A stretch of DNA of 6,281 nt from Verrucomicrobiota bacterium. Lineage in GTDB: Bacteria; Verrucomicrobiota; Kiritimatiellia; UBA8416; JAIOPI01. A program made the translations under genes and the position numbers. How positions within the stretch are numbered: the first letter of the stretch is position 1; the number at the start of each line of letters is the position of its first letter. Where the stretch lies: contig JAQCIA010000132.1 in assembly GCA_027620105.1 (NCBI GenBank), forward strand, positions 1 to 6,281, written 5' to 3'. Positions 1 through 5,686 of the stretch are shown here, one piece after another. Under the pieces are notes generated by a model, which was not told the DNA's origin, made no database searches, and saw only the letters and a list, made by a program, of their open reading frames with translations.

Positions 1-813
1 GATCTGCACGCCCAGCCCTTCGAGCAGCGGGGCCACGCGTTCCGCATAAACCGCCGGATCGAGCGGCTGATCCTCAGGCTTGTAGCGAATCCCGATGCCA
101 CCGCCGATATCCCAGTAACGGAAGGTCGGGTAGGTCGCCTTCAGCTTGGCGCAGAAATCGCGCATCTTGGTCACCGCATCGTGGAAGGGTTGGGCCGTCA
201 GAATCTGCGACCCGATGTGCATGTGCAGGCCGGCGATTTCAATATTCGGCAGGGCCGCGGCCAACGCATAGGCCTTGAGCGTGCGCTCCACGTCGAGACC
301 GAACTTGTTTTCCTTCTTCCCGGTGCTGATATATTTGTGCGTCTGCGGATCCACATCCGGATTGATGCGAAAAGCAATGCGCGCGGTCGTGCCGGTTTCC
401 ACGGCGCAATCCGAAATGCGCCGCGCTTCCGGCTCCGATTCGACCGTGAAGAACAGAATGCCCGTGCGCAGCGCGTACCGAATGTCGTCCGCCGTCTTGC
501 CCACACCCGCGAAAACGATACGCGCGGGATCGGCACCCGCGCGCAATGCACGGAACAGCTCGCCGCCGGAGACGATATCCAGGCCCGCGCCCGCATCCAG
601 CAGCGTGCGGATCACGCTGGCATTGGAGTTGGCCTTCATGGAGAAGCAGATCAACGGCTTCACACGCGCCATGGCGGTGGCGAGGCGCTCGTACTGCTCA
701 CGCAAATGCGTGCGGCTGTACACATAGAGCGGCGTGCCATGCTGCTCGGCCAGCTGACGTAGCGATACGCCCTCGGCATGCAATTCGTCATTCTGATAGG
801 TAAAAGCGTCCAT
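1..813 (-). CDS. lysA: Diaminopimelate decarboxylase, N-terminal 271 residues (3' end outside window)
   Basis: This gene should catalyse the last step of lysine synthesis, the PLP-dependent decarboxylation of meso-diaminopimelate in the cytoplasm. The frame is open from ATG at 813 to the left edge (271 codons), so the C-terminal domain is missing from the window only because of the cut. Visible fold-type III (alanine-racemase-like barrel) motifs, in order: SMKANSN with the PLP lysine at K60, FGLD at 171-174, HMHIGSQI at 197-204, and the phosphate-binding DIGGGIGI at 235-242. Reading HIGSQ and GGGIG together favours LysA over ornithine/arginine decarboxylases or carboxynorspermidine decarboxylase, though those relatives cannot be fully excluded without the C-terminal active-site Cys. 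The start is supported by a GGGGGA Shine-Dalgarno-like tract just upstream. It lies downstream of the exosortase/EpsI remnant on the same strand, but a promoter of its own is likely. Confidence 0.93.
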   Translation of the reverse strand, partial: MDAFTYQNDELHAEGVSLRQLAEQHGTPLYVYSRTHLREQYERLATAMARVKPLICFSMKANSNASVIRTLLDAGAGLDIVSGGELFRALRAGADPARIVFAGVGKTADDIRYALRTGILFFTVESEPEARRISDCAVETGTTARIAFRINPDVDPQTHKYISTGKKENKFGLDVERTLKAYALAAALPNIEIAGLHMHIGSQILTAQPFHDAVTKMRDFCAKLKATYPTFRYWDIGGGIGIRYKPEDQPLDPAVYAERVAPLLEGLGVQI

Positions 814-818
814 ATTTT

Positions 819-835
819 CCCCCGTCGCGCGGGGG
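819..835 (-). promoter_or_regulatory. Hairpin sequestering the lysA ribosome binding site
   Basis: On the minus strand a perfect 6-bp inverted repeat, CCCCCG and CGGGGG around a 5-nt loop (CGCGA), ends five bases before the lysA ATG. The right arm is the purine-rich GGGGGA that would serve as the Shine-Dalgarno sequence, so the structure would mask it in the mRNA. The repeat is seen directly; a regulatory role is inference. It does not resemble a lysine riboswitch, which is far larger. Confidence 0.45.
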
Positions 836-837
836 AT

Positions 838-866
838 CAAGTAGCACAGCCCCCCCGCAGTGTCAA
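838..866 (-). promoter_or_regulatory. Candidate promoter for lysA
   Basis: On the minus strand a perfect TTGACA -35 hexamer (866-861) is followed, after a 17-nt spacer containing a seven-G run, by TACTTG (843-838) in the -10 position. The -35 is consensus and the spacing ideal, but the -10 matches TATAAT poorly. Transcription would start around 830, inside the left part of the hairpin before lysA. It would let lysA be expressed independently of the remnant gene upstream. Confidence 0.35.
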
Positions 867-898
867 CGCGCCGACGGGCCTAGGCTGTCCGACGCCTT

Positions 899-1165
899 CT
901 ACGATTCTGGCTGAATCAACGGATACAAGTCGGCCAGAAAGTTCTCCAACGCCCCTTTGCGGGATTGGGTGAAGCTGGGGCGCTCGGTCGTCACCGCCAC
1001 GTAGGCCCAGCGGAGATGCACGCCGTGGGCAATACCATCCCACGCCGTCAGCAGCATGCGTTCGAGATGCAGAGGCGTCTCGTGCCCGCGCGCCGCAAAC
1101 CAATACGCATACACCGCTCGCCCGCCACCCAGATCACAAGCAAGCTGACCTGCGGCATCCGTCAA
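899..1165 (-). pseudogene. EpsI (DUF3485) C-terminal remnant
   Basis: This frame encodes only the last roughly 80 residues of an EpsI-type exosortase-associated protein. The stretch from GGGRAVYAYWFAARGHETP to the end aligns by eye with the C-terminus of the EpsI domain at 2903-4012. Shared landmarks are YWF, ETP followed by HL and R, RWAYV followed by V and T, an F, and a terminal YP, in the same order and at similar spacing. The conserved HRPEIC core and membrane segment of EpsI are absent. The frame opens only after a stop at 1190-1192 and has no ATG before the homology begins (TTG at 1165 is the first usable codon), so it is unlikely to be a functional gene. It directly follows, in another frame, an exosortase N-terminus; together they look like the two ends of one deleted xrt-epsI gene. 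Confidence 0.72.
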
Positions 1166-1341
1166 GCATGCGAGTAGTTCCCGCCGGCCTCATTCCACTG
1201 CCCGGCGATCCACCGAAATAGCGAATGGCTGACGCCGGGCTCCACGGCCGCCACGCCCCAGACATGGAATAGCGTGGCAACCAACGCCACCGCGATCACC
1301 CCGCATCCGATCTGGATCTGCGCTGAACGAGAAATGGTCAT
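1162..1341 (-). pseudogene. Exosortase N-terminal remnant (59 residues)
   Basis: From ATG at 1341 a 59-residue frame encodes a hydrophobic segment (about residues 12-30) and then SHSLFRWIAGQWNEAGGNYSHA before a TGA. It matches the start of the longer exosortase at 4009-4719: FHVWG against FHFWG, SHSLFRWI against SRSLFVWL, and GGNYSHA against GGTNYSHG. The NYSHG motif is characteristic of the first periplasmic loop of exosortases. Everything downstream, including the catalytic Cys, Arg and His, is missing, and within a few codons the sequence becomes the C-terminus of EpsI in a different frame. The simplest reading is an internal deletion of a second exosortase/EpsI gene, with a frame change at the joint near 1160-1177. 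A short membrane peptide could still be made, but no clear Shine-Dalgarno sequence precedes the ATG. Confidence 0.72.
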
Positions 1342-1442
1342 GCGCCGGAAGTCTAGCAGCCGCGGCCCGCACGGTCATGGTGCTTGCATCATTTGGAAAA
1401 TGCCTTCCGCCGTGGTGCTTCGGTTGTCTATGATGCCCGTTT
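1342..1442. other. Divergent intergenic region
   Basis: This 101-bp gap separates the exosortase remnant (minus) from the phosphoglycosyltransferase (plus) and is more AT-rich than its surroundings in its right half. It contains two copies of TGGTGCTT (1378-1385 and 1413-1420), 35 nt apart, and a TATGAT that resembles a -10 element at 1429-1434. No good -35 element was found for either direction and no terminator or RNA gene is evident. Confidence 0.5.
1429..1434 (+). promoter_or_regulatory. Possible -10 element (TATGAT) of the phosphoglycosyltransferase gene
   Basis: TATGAT matches the sigma-70 -10 consensus at five of six positions and lies only eight bases before the ATG at 1443. A transcript from it would begin almost at the start codon, giving little or no leader. 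No Shine-Dalgarno sequence precedes the ATG, which agrees with that idea. The only -35-like sequence at suitable distance (TTCCGC, 1405-1410) is poor, so this is a weak call. Confidence 0.25.
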
Positions 1443-2909
1443 ATGAGTTTTAGCCGTGCATATCGACCAGGCCGCCTGCTTTTCGTGACCGACGTCCTGT
1501 CGATCATTGCCGCCTACTACACCACGCTGTTCATTCGCTTCATCAGCCCCTGGGGCGACCAGCTGTTCACCTGGATCAACCGCACGCTCGGGGTGCGCGA
1601 GACCGGCGCCGTGGACGCCTTGTTTCGCGAATTCTACGTGGAAAGCGCCCCCCGCATCATCGTCCAGCTGATTCTGGTCCTCTGCACCCTCTACGCCTTC
1701 TGGAATCTCTATGCGGCGCGCCGTTTTCTGCGGCGACGCCCGGTGCTGTGGTCAATCATCGTCTGCAACGTCATCGCGCTCGCGATTTTTTATGCGTATT
1801 TTTACCTCCAGCGCAACCAGTTCCACCCGCGCAGCATCTTTGCCTGCATCCTGCTCGTGAACACCGTTTACGCCGGGGCCCTGCGCGCCCTGCACGACCG
1901 CATCCTGCGTCACCTGCGCACATCGCGCGGCTTCGATCGCTGGCCCGTGGTTATCGTGGGGCAGAATCGCGACGCGGATCGCATCCTGGACATCATCGAG
2001 GATTCCCCGGACCGCGGCCTGATCCCCTCAGAGCAGCTGGCCCAGGCGGAAGGTGAACCGTTCGAGGCGCTGCTGGACCGTGTGCGCCACGCCGTGCCGG
2101 GGCATGGCGCCCGCTTGGCCATCCTGGCCGATGCGCGCTGCACGATCGGACAGATCATGGAATTTCTGGAGATGGCCGATGAACTCGACATCGCGGTGAT
2201 GATTCTATCGCGCGAGCTGGATGTGCTCCTGACCCGCGCGCGCATCGAAAGCGATTTGATTCACGGCATCCCGCTCGTGCACTTTGCGGCGCCCTCAACC
2301 GCCGCGGGCTACGTGCGCATCAAGCGCGCCGCCTCCGCGGGGCTGGCCGTGCTGGCGGTCCTGATTCTTGCGCCGGTGTTCCTGGCGGTCGCCCTGTTGA
2401 TCCGCGTGACCAGTCGCGGCCCCATCCTCTTCGTACAGGAGCGCATCGGCGTGAATCACAAACCCTTCGCCATGTACAAATTTCGCACGATGATCCATCG
2501 CGCAGACGAAAAACTCGCTGAATTGGAGAAATTCAACCAGTCCGGAGCCGGTCTCTTCAAGATGCGTAACGATCCCCGTGTCACATGGATCGGACAATTC
2601 CTGCGCCGCTACAGCCTTGATGAATTGCCGCAGCTCTTCAATGTTGTCCGTGGCAACATGACCCTCGTCGGGCCGCGTCCCCTGCCGCGCCGGGATTTCG
2701 AGAATTACTATGAAGACTGGCACTACGGCCGCCACCACGGCCTGCCCGGCCTCACGTGCCTCTGGCAAGTCTCCGGCCGCAGTGAGCTCGATTTCCACAG
2801 CATGTGCATCCTCGACGTCTACTACCTGCGCAACCAGAACTGGGTGATGGATCTGCTCATTCTCATGCGCACGGTTCAGGCCGTCCTCTTTGCCAAGGGG
2901 GCCTACTGA
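1443..2909 (+). CDS. Exopolysaccharide polyprenyl glycosylphosphotransferase (initiating sugar transferase)
   Basis: The product should transfer a sugar-1-phosphate from a UDP-sugar to undecaprenyl phosphate on the inner membrane, starting a surface polysaccharide repeat unit. It is 488 residues, usual for the large WbaP/WcaJ/GumD-like class. Hydrophobic segments lie near residues 12-32, 71-92, 102-121 and 131-148. A cytoplasmic Rossmann-like region follows (VVIVGQNRDADRI from 169), then a membrane re-entrant segment at about 298-320. The C-terminal catalytic domain is complete: FVQERIG (330-336), YKFRTM (345-350), KMRNDPRVT (373-381), SLDELPQLFNVVRGNM with the Asp-Glu pair D393/E394, LVGPRP (408-413) and the LPGLTCLWQVSGRS segment (434-447). 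An in-frame TGA at 1431-1433 makes ATG 1443 the first possible start. The gene faces away from the exosortase remnant and converges on the exosortase/EpsI locus. The sugar (glucose, galactose or an N-acetylated sugar) cannot be told from sequence alone. Confidence 0.95.
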   Translation: MSFSRAYRPGRLLFVTDVLSIIAAYYTTLFIRFISPWGDQLFTWINRTLGVRETGAVDALFREFYVESAPRIIVQLILVLCTLYAFWNLYAARRFLRRRPVLWSIIVCNVIALAIFYAYFYLQRNQFHPRSIFACILLVNTVYAGALRALHDRILRHLRTSRGFDRWPVVIVGQNRDADRILDIIEDSPDRGLIPSEQLAQAEGEPFEALLDRVRHAVPGHGARLAILADARCTIGQIMEFLEMADELDIAVMILSRELDVLLTRARIESDLIHGIPLVHFAAPSTAAGYVRIKRAASAGLAVLAVLILAPVFLAVALLIRVTSRGPILFVQERIGVNHKPFAMYKFRTMIHRADEKLAELEKFNQSGAGLFKMRNDPRVTWIGQFLRRYSLDELPQLFNVVRGNMTLVGPRPLPRRDFENYYEDWHYGRHHGLPGLTCLWQVSGRSELDFHSMCILDVYYLRNQNWVMDLLILMRTVQAVLFAKGAY

Positions 2910-4012
2910 GGCGCTGGCGGGGGCGCCGGCATGGTCGCGGGCGAATCGGCGACCCGCACGCGGGGATACCAGGCGGCGATGAAGCGTTTCACGCGTTCGT
3001 GACCGGACTCCGGCGAACCGGCGGTCGATGTGGACACCGAGACATAGGCCCAGCGCGTCGCCACGTTGCGCAGAACCCGGTCATAGGACATCCAGAACAG
3101 GCGTTGCAGGTGTGAGGGCGTCTCCCGGTTATTGCCAACGAACCAGTAGTCAAAGCACGAGCGAAACGCGTGGGTTTCGCCGCCGGGGAGCACCTGCTTG
3201 AGTTCCAGATCCAGCCCGCGAACGCGCAGCGGCGGCCCACCGCCGATGTTCACCGTGAAGTCCGATGCATTCACGATGGTGTGCCCCTGTCCCACCACGC
3301 AAATCTCCGGACGGTGGATGCTGGAGCGCTCGCTGCCGCTGAAGACGATCGTCACATAAACCGCCGCGCCAGCCGAATCCACATAGCATCTCTTGACTAA
3401 GACCGTGTCGGAGGGCAGCAACTGCTTCTCAGCCAGCGAAATCGGCTCCAAGAGACCCGCGCAGGCGGGACAGACCTCCGAGTCGTGCAGATTCGTCAGG
3501 GTGAACGCTTTCAGACACTGCGGATTCTGGCAGAAGCGCTGCTCCGTCCCCATCCACTCCCCCACTTCCTCCGGCAGCTGCGTGGACAGCGCGGTTCGAT
3601 CTGAAACGCGAACCTCCGGCATGCGGGCCAGAGCCAGCATGCCCAGCATCAGCAGGCCAATCACCACCCCGTAGGGCGCCCACGCCCGAGCGCCGACCAC
3701 GGGCGCGGCCTCCGCACGCGCGGGGGACGGAGCCTCGGCCGCCGTCGCGTGTTTCCGGCCTCCGAGCTTCTCGATCCATCGCGCCGTTTCCAGGATCAAC
3801 AGCACGGCCACGACGTAGACAATATAACCGGAGTAATTGTGATAAGCGCCCAGGGCCACATCCGTTCCGAACCACACCGCCATCAGCGCGACACCCACAA
3901 TACGTGCGACGTTGCCGATGAGTGCCACCGGAACCGAGGCCAGGAAGAGCAGCCACTTGCGCGCGAGCGTGGCCTGCGTGACATAGGCATAGACCGCGAC
4001 CACGGCCATCAT
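2903..4012 (-). CDS. Exosortase C-terminal half fused to an EpsI (DUF3485) domain
   Basis: Numbered from ATG at 4012 (369 residues), the first 80 residues are the second half of an exosortase: hydrophobic helices, the catalytic-type Arg in GNVARI (R37) and His in AYHNYSG (H58). A linker rich in Ala/Pro/Arg and a membrane helix (about 112-130) lead into a periplasmic EpsI domain: GEWMGTEQ, a four-Cys insertion (C161, C166, C181, C184), the conserved HRPEIC (H233-C238) followed by GQGH, YWFVGN (289-294), RWAYVSV (320-326) and a Pro-rich tail. EpsI is an exosortase-associated protein of uncertain role. The catalytic Cys is not in this frame: it sits in the preceding frame (4009-4719), whose TGA overlaps this ATG as ATGA. 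The frame is open back to 4057 (GTG), but the extra residues show no exosortase similarity. Either two coupled polypeptides are made or this is one frameshifted gene; without the 14-nt repeat unit the fusion would be 600 residues. Confidence 0.82.
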   Translation of the reverse strand: MMAVVAVYAYVTQATLARKWLLFLASVPVALIGNVARIVGVALMAVWFGTDVALGAYHNYSGYIVYVVAVLLILETARWIEKLGGRKHATAAEAPSPARAEAAPVVGARAWAPYGVVIGLLMLGMLALARMPEVRVSDRTALSTQLPEEVGEWMGTEQRFCQNPQCLKAFTLTNLHDSEVCPACAGLLEPISLAEKQLLPSDTVLVKRCYVDSAGAAVYVTIVFSGSERSSIHRPEICVVGQGHTIVNASDFTVNIGGGPPLRVRGLDLELKQVLPGGETHAFRSCFDYWFVGNNRETPSHLQRLFWMSYDRVLRNVATRWAYVSVSTSTAGSPESGHERVKRFIAAWYPRVRVADSPATMPAPPPAPQ

Positions 4013-4027
4013 GGCCAGACCATCATG
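4006..4027. repeat. 8-bp direct repeat, period 14, at the exosortase frame break
   Basis: CCATCATG occurs at 4006-4013 and again at 4020-4027. Removing one 14-nt unit joins the two exosortase frames so that the minus-strand protein reads CSGIRSLFALMMAVVAVYAY without interruption. The left copy also sits in a near-palindrome, GGCCATCATGGCC (4004-4016). A short duplication by replication slippage would explain the frame change; the sequence after each 8-mer differs, so it is not a fresh perfect duplication. Confidence 0.6.
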
Positions 4028-4719
4028 AGGGCGAACAGCGACCGGATGCCGCTGCACGGATCGGCGACATCGAAGTTAAAGCCGCCGCCCGCCGACGAGA
4101 AGATCGCGGTGCCCACGCGCTGCGCCGGAACATTCAGTCCGTTGAGCAGCCCCGTGGAGATCGTCGAGGCCAGCAGCCGGAGCGGGAAGGTGAGGTTGTC
4201 GAAGAAGTTCCAAGGCACGCAGAAGAGCAGGTACACACAGGGGAAGAAGAGGAGCTTCGCCGCCGGCGTGCCCATCAGGAACCAGGACGTGCCCCACAGC
4301 AGCGCAATCAGTGCCAAGGCCGAAAGTTGCGGCAGTTCCGCCTTCGCGCCCATCCAGTGGGCCAGCAGTCCCAGCACAACCACGGCCAGACCCGCGAGGC
4401 TCGTGTGCCGGGGAATGCGCGCCCACTCCTTCCGCCGGCGCCACACCAGCCACGCGCTCACCAGCGGGATCGCCCACCCGTGGGAGTAATTGGTGCCGCC
4501 AAACGAAAGCGCACTGTCCCGCCAGCGCCTGGTCAGCCACACGAAGAGCGACCGGGATGCTTCCCGCACATCCAGGCCGGCGTAGGCGTTGCCCCAGAAA
4601 TGGAACATGCAGACACCCAGGCCAACGATCACGGCGATCAACCCGGCTCTTACCATGAGCACCCGCGTCCAAATGCGCCTTTGGCCAGAACCGGTTCCGT
4701 CACTGTGCATCTCATTCAT
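4009..4719 (-). CDS. Exosortase, N-terminal part with catalytic Cys (frame-broken)
   Basis: Exosortases are inner-membrane enzymes that cleave PEP-CTERM-type tails. From ATG 4719 (236 residues) hydrophobic helices lie near 24-42, 82-95, 106-122, 133-149 and 155-172. NYSHG (78-82) and the active-site DPCSGIRS with Cys222 are present. The frame ends 14 residues after that Cys at a TGA (4009-4011), while normal exosortases continue through further helices with a catalytic Arg and His. Those are encoded immediately downstream in another frame (2903-4012). An earlier ATG at 4920 would overlap the wecG-like gene by 8 nt and add 67 residues that are polar and unlike the family, so I chose 4719; ATG 4710 is also possible. 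There is only weak Shine-Dalgarno similarity (GAAAG) upstream. It lies downstream of glycosyltransferase genes on the same strand, as usual for exosortases in polysaccharide loci. Confidence 0.82.
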   Translation of the reverse strand: MNEMHSDGTGSGQRRIWTRVLMVRAGLIAVIVGLGVCMFHFWGNAYAGLDVREASRSLFVWLTRRWRDSALSFGGTNYSHGWAIPLVSAWLVWRRRKEWARIPRHTSLAGLAVVVLGLLAHWMGAKAELPQLSALALIALLWGTSWFLMGTPAAKLLFFPCVYLLFCVPWNFFDNLTFPLRLLASTISTGLLNGLNVPAQRVGTAIFSSAGGGFNFDVADPCSGIRSLFALMMVWP

Positions 4720-4912
4720 TGGGGCACTTTCGCCGCTTGAGCGCCTAGCAGGCCCGGCGCATAAACAACAGAGGATTGATCCGTTTAACCAGCCCTGGCC
4801 CAGTCTTGCCTGTCCAGGAGTGGACCGATGCGCCATTGGCGGATGAAGCCGGGGGACTTCTGAACCACATTCGCGCAGCTCTTCCCGTGGTTTCTGGCTC
4901 TGCGCGCCTGGG
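4720..4912 (-). other. Gap between wecG-like gene and exosortase
   Basis: No convincing gene is visible in these 193 bases. An upstream extension of the exosortase frame and a 41-codon frame from ATG 4870 to TAG 4745 are open but resemble nothing I recognise. The gap contains an inverted repeat at 4872-4906 and a small 5-bp hairpin, GTCCA-GGAG-TGGAC, at 4812-4825. No strong promoter hexamers were seen. Confidence 0.5.
4872..4906 (-). repeat. 7-bp inverted repeat just after the wecG-like gene
   Basis: CGCGCAG and CTGCGCG form a perfect 7-bp stem around a 21-nt loop, beginning a few bases past the wecG-like stop codon on the minus strand. No T-run follows, so it is not a standard intrinsic terminator. 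It could be an mRNA-stabilising or attenuating hairpin between wecG and the exosortase, or chance in GC-rich sequence. Confidence 0.35.
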
Positions 4913-5686
4913 TCATCCATGCCGGCTTAGCCGCTGCCGCAGGATGTAGTAAACAAAAAGCGGATTGCCAACAAGATACCGTCTCCACATCCGCCGGGGC
5001 TCAAGGTAGATCCGGTGCAGCCACTGCATTCCGCGTGGCTTCAGCCAGGGCGGGGATTCCTTCAATGTCCCGGCGTAGAACTGGATGGTGCCGCCGCCGA
5101 TGTGCCACACGACGGCTTGGGGACACGTTTCGGCAACCACGGAGAGTAGGCGCTCCGTTTTCGGTGTTCCCATGCCTAGAAGAACAAGGTCCAGATCACC
5201 AGCCCCGCGAAGGAGTCGACGGTACTCGGCATCATCACTGTAGCCTCCGCCCGACACGACAATCCGGCAATGGCGACATACCGCTTCAATGCGGGCGGCG
5301 GCAGATGCGGCTTCGGACGGCAAACAGCCCAGCAGCGCGGCGCGCGTCGGCGGAGTTGCGGGATCAGCGACGAACGCGTGGAAAGCCTCCGTCATATTGC
5401 ACCGCTCACGCACAGGAATCCCGAGCCAACGGGCGGCCCAGACGATGCTCATGCCATCAGCGGCAACAAGGCGGGCAGCGTTTAGGTGCCCAAGGAGTGA
5501 TTGGTCGCGGACGGCCAGATTGTAGATGTGGGCGTTAACGCACGCGATCGTACGGGGTGCGATCGCCCGATTGGCGAGTAGGAGCCGGATCTCGCTTAGG
5601 AGTGCCGACACTGTGTGCGTCGAACACGGGACGAGCCCGAGATGAAACGTTGCCGGGGCGGAGCACATGTTGGAATTGTTAACCAT
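4913..5686 (-). CDS. WecG/TagA/CpsF family glycosyltransferase (GT26)
   Basis: The 257-residue product belongs to the family that adds the second sugar (for example N-acetylmannosamine or its uronic acid) to an undecaprenyl-pyrophosphate-linked sugar at the cytoplasmic membrane face. Recognisable blocks are NAHIYNLA (51-58), ADGMSIVWAARWLG (76-89) with the conserved Asp at D77, GMGTPKTE (171-178; the family usually has PKQE), IGGGTIQFYAGTLKESPPWL (196-215) and the C-terminal GMQWLHRIYLEPRRMWRRYL (219-238), which mediates membrane attachment in characterised members. Length fits the family. The start is ATG 5686, which shares its A with the upstream gene's TGA (TGATG), pointing to translational coupling; a TTG one codon earlier is less likely. 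The donor sugar cannot be deduced. It probably acts after the initiating sugar transferase encoded at 1443-2909. Confidence 0.92.
   Translation of the reverse strand: MVNNSNMCSAPATFHLGLVPCSTHTVSALLSEIRLLLANRAIAPRTIACVNAHIYNLAVRDQSLLGHLNAARLVAADGMSIVWAARWLGIPVRERCNMTEAFHAFVADPATPPTRAALLGCLPSEAASAAARIEAVCRHCRIVVSGGGYSDDAEYRRLLRGAGDLDLVLLGMGTPKTERLLSVVAETCPQAVVWHIGGGTIQFYAGTLKESPPWLKPRGMQWLHRIYLEPRRMWRRYLVGNPLFVYYILRQRLSRHG

Noticed and set aside
181..762. Long plus-strand frame opposite lysA
   Set aside because: It is the antisense shadow of a clear lysA reading frame; its Arg/His/Ala-rich translation shows no domain.
862..895. Possible terminator hairpin after the EpsI remnant
   Set aside because: The CGTCGG copies here are direct rather than inverted repeats, with only a short GCCTAGGC palindrome between them and no T-run.
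1190..1507. 105-codon minus-strand frame across the intergenic region and the start of the phosphoglycosyltransferase
   Set aside because: It overlaps the phosphoglycosyltransferase start antisense, has no recognisable domain, and the exosortase N-terminal similarity lies in a different frame.
2910..2927. GGCGC...GCGCC hairpin after the phosphoglycosyltransferase stop as a terminator
   Set aside because: Only a 5-bp stem with no T-run, and it lies inside the EpsI coding region.
4745..4870. Small minus-strand frame of 41 residues
   Set aside because: No recognisable motif or ribosome binding site; open frames of this length are expected by chance in GC-rich DNA.
4720..4920. N-terminal extension of the exosortase to ATG 4920
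   Set aside because: The 67 extra residues are polar and unlike exosortase N-termini, and they would overlap the end of the wecG-like gene.
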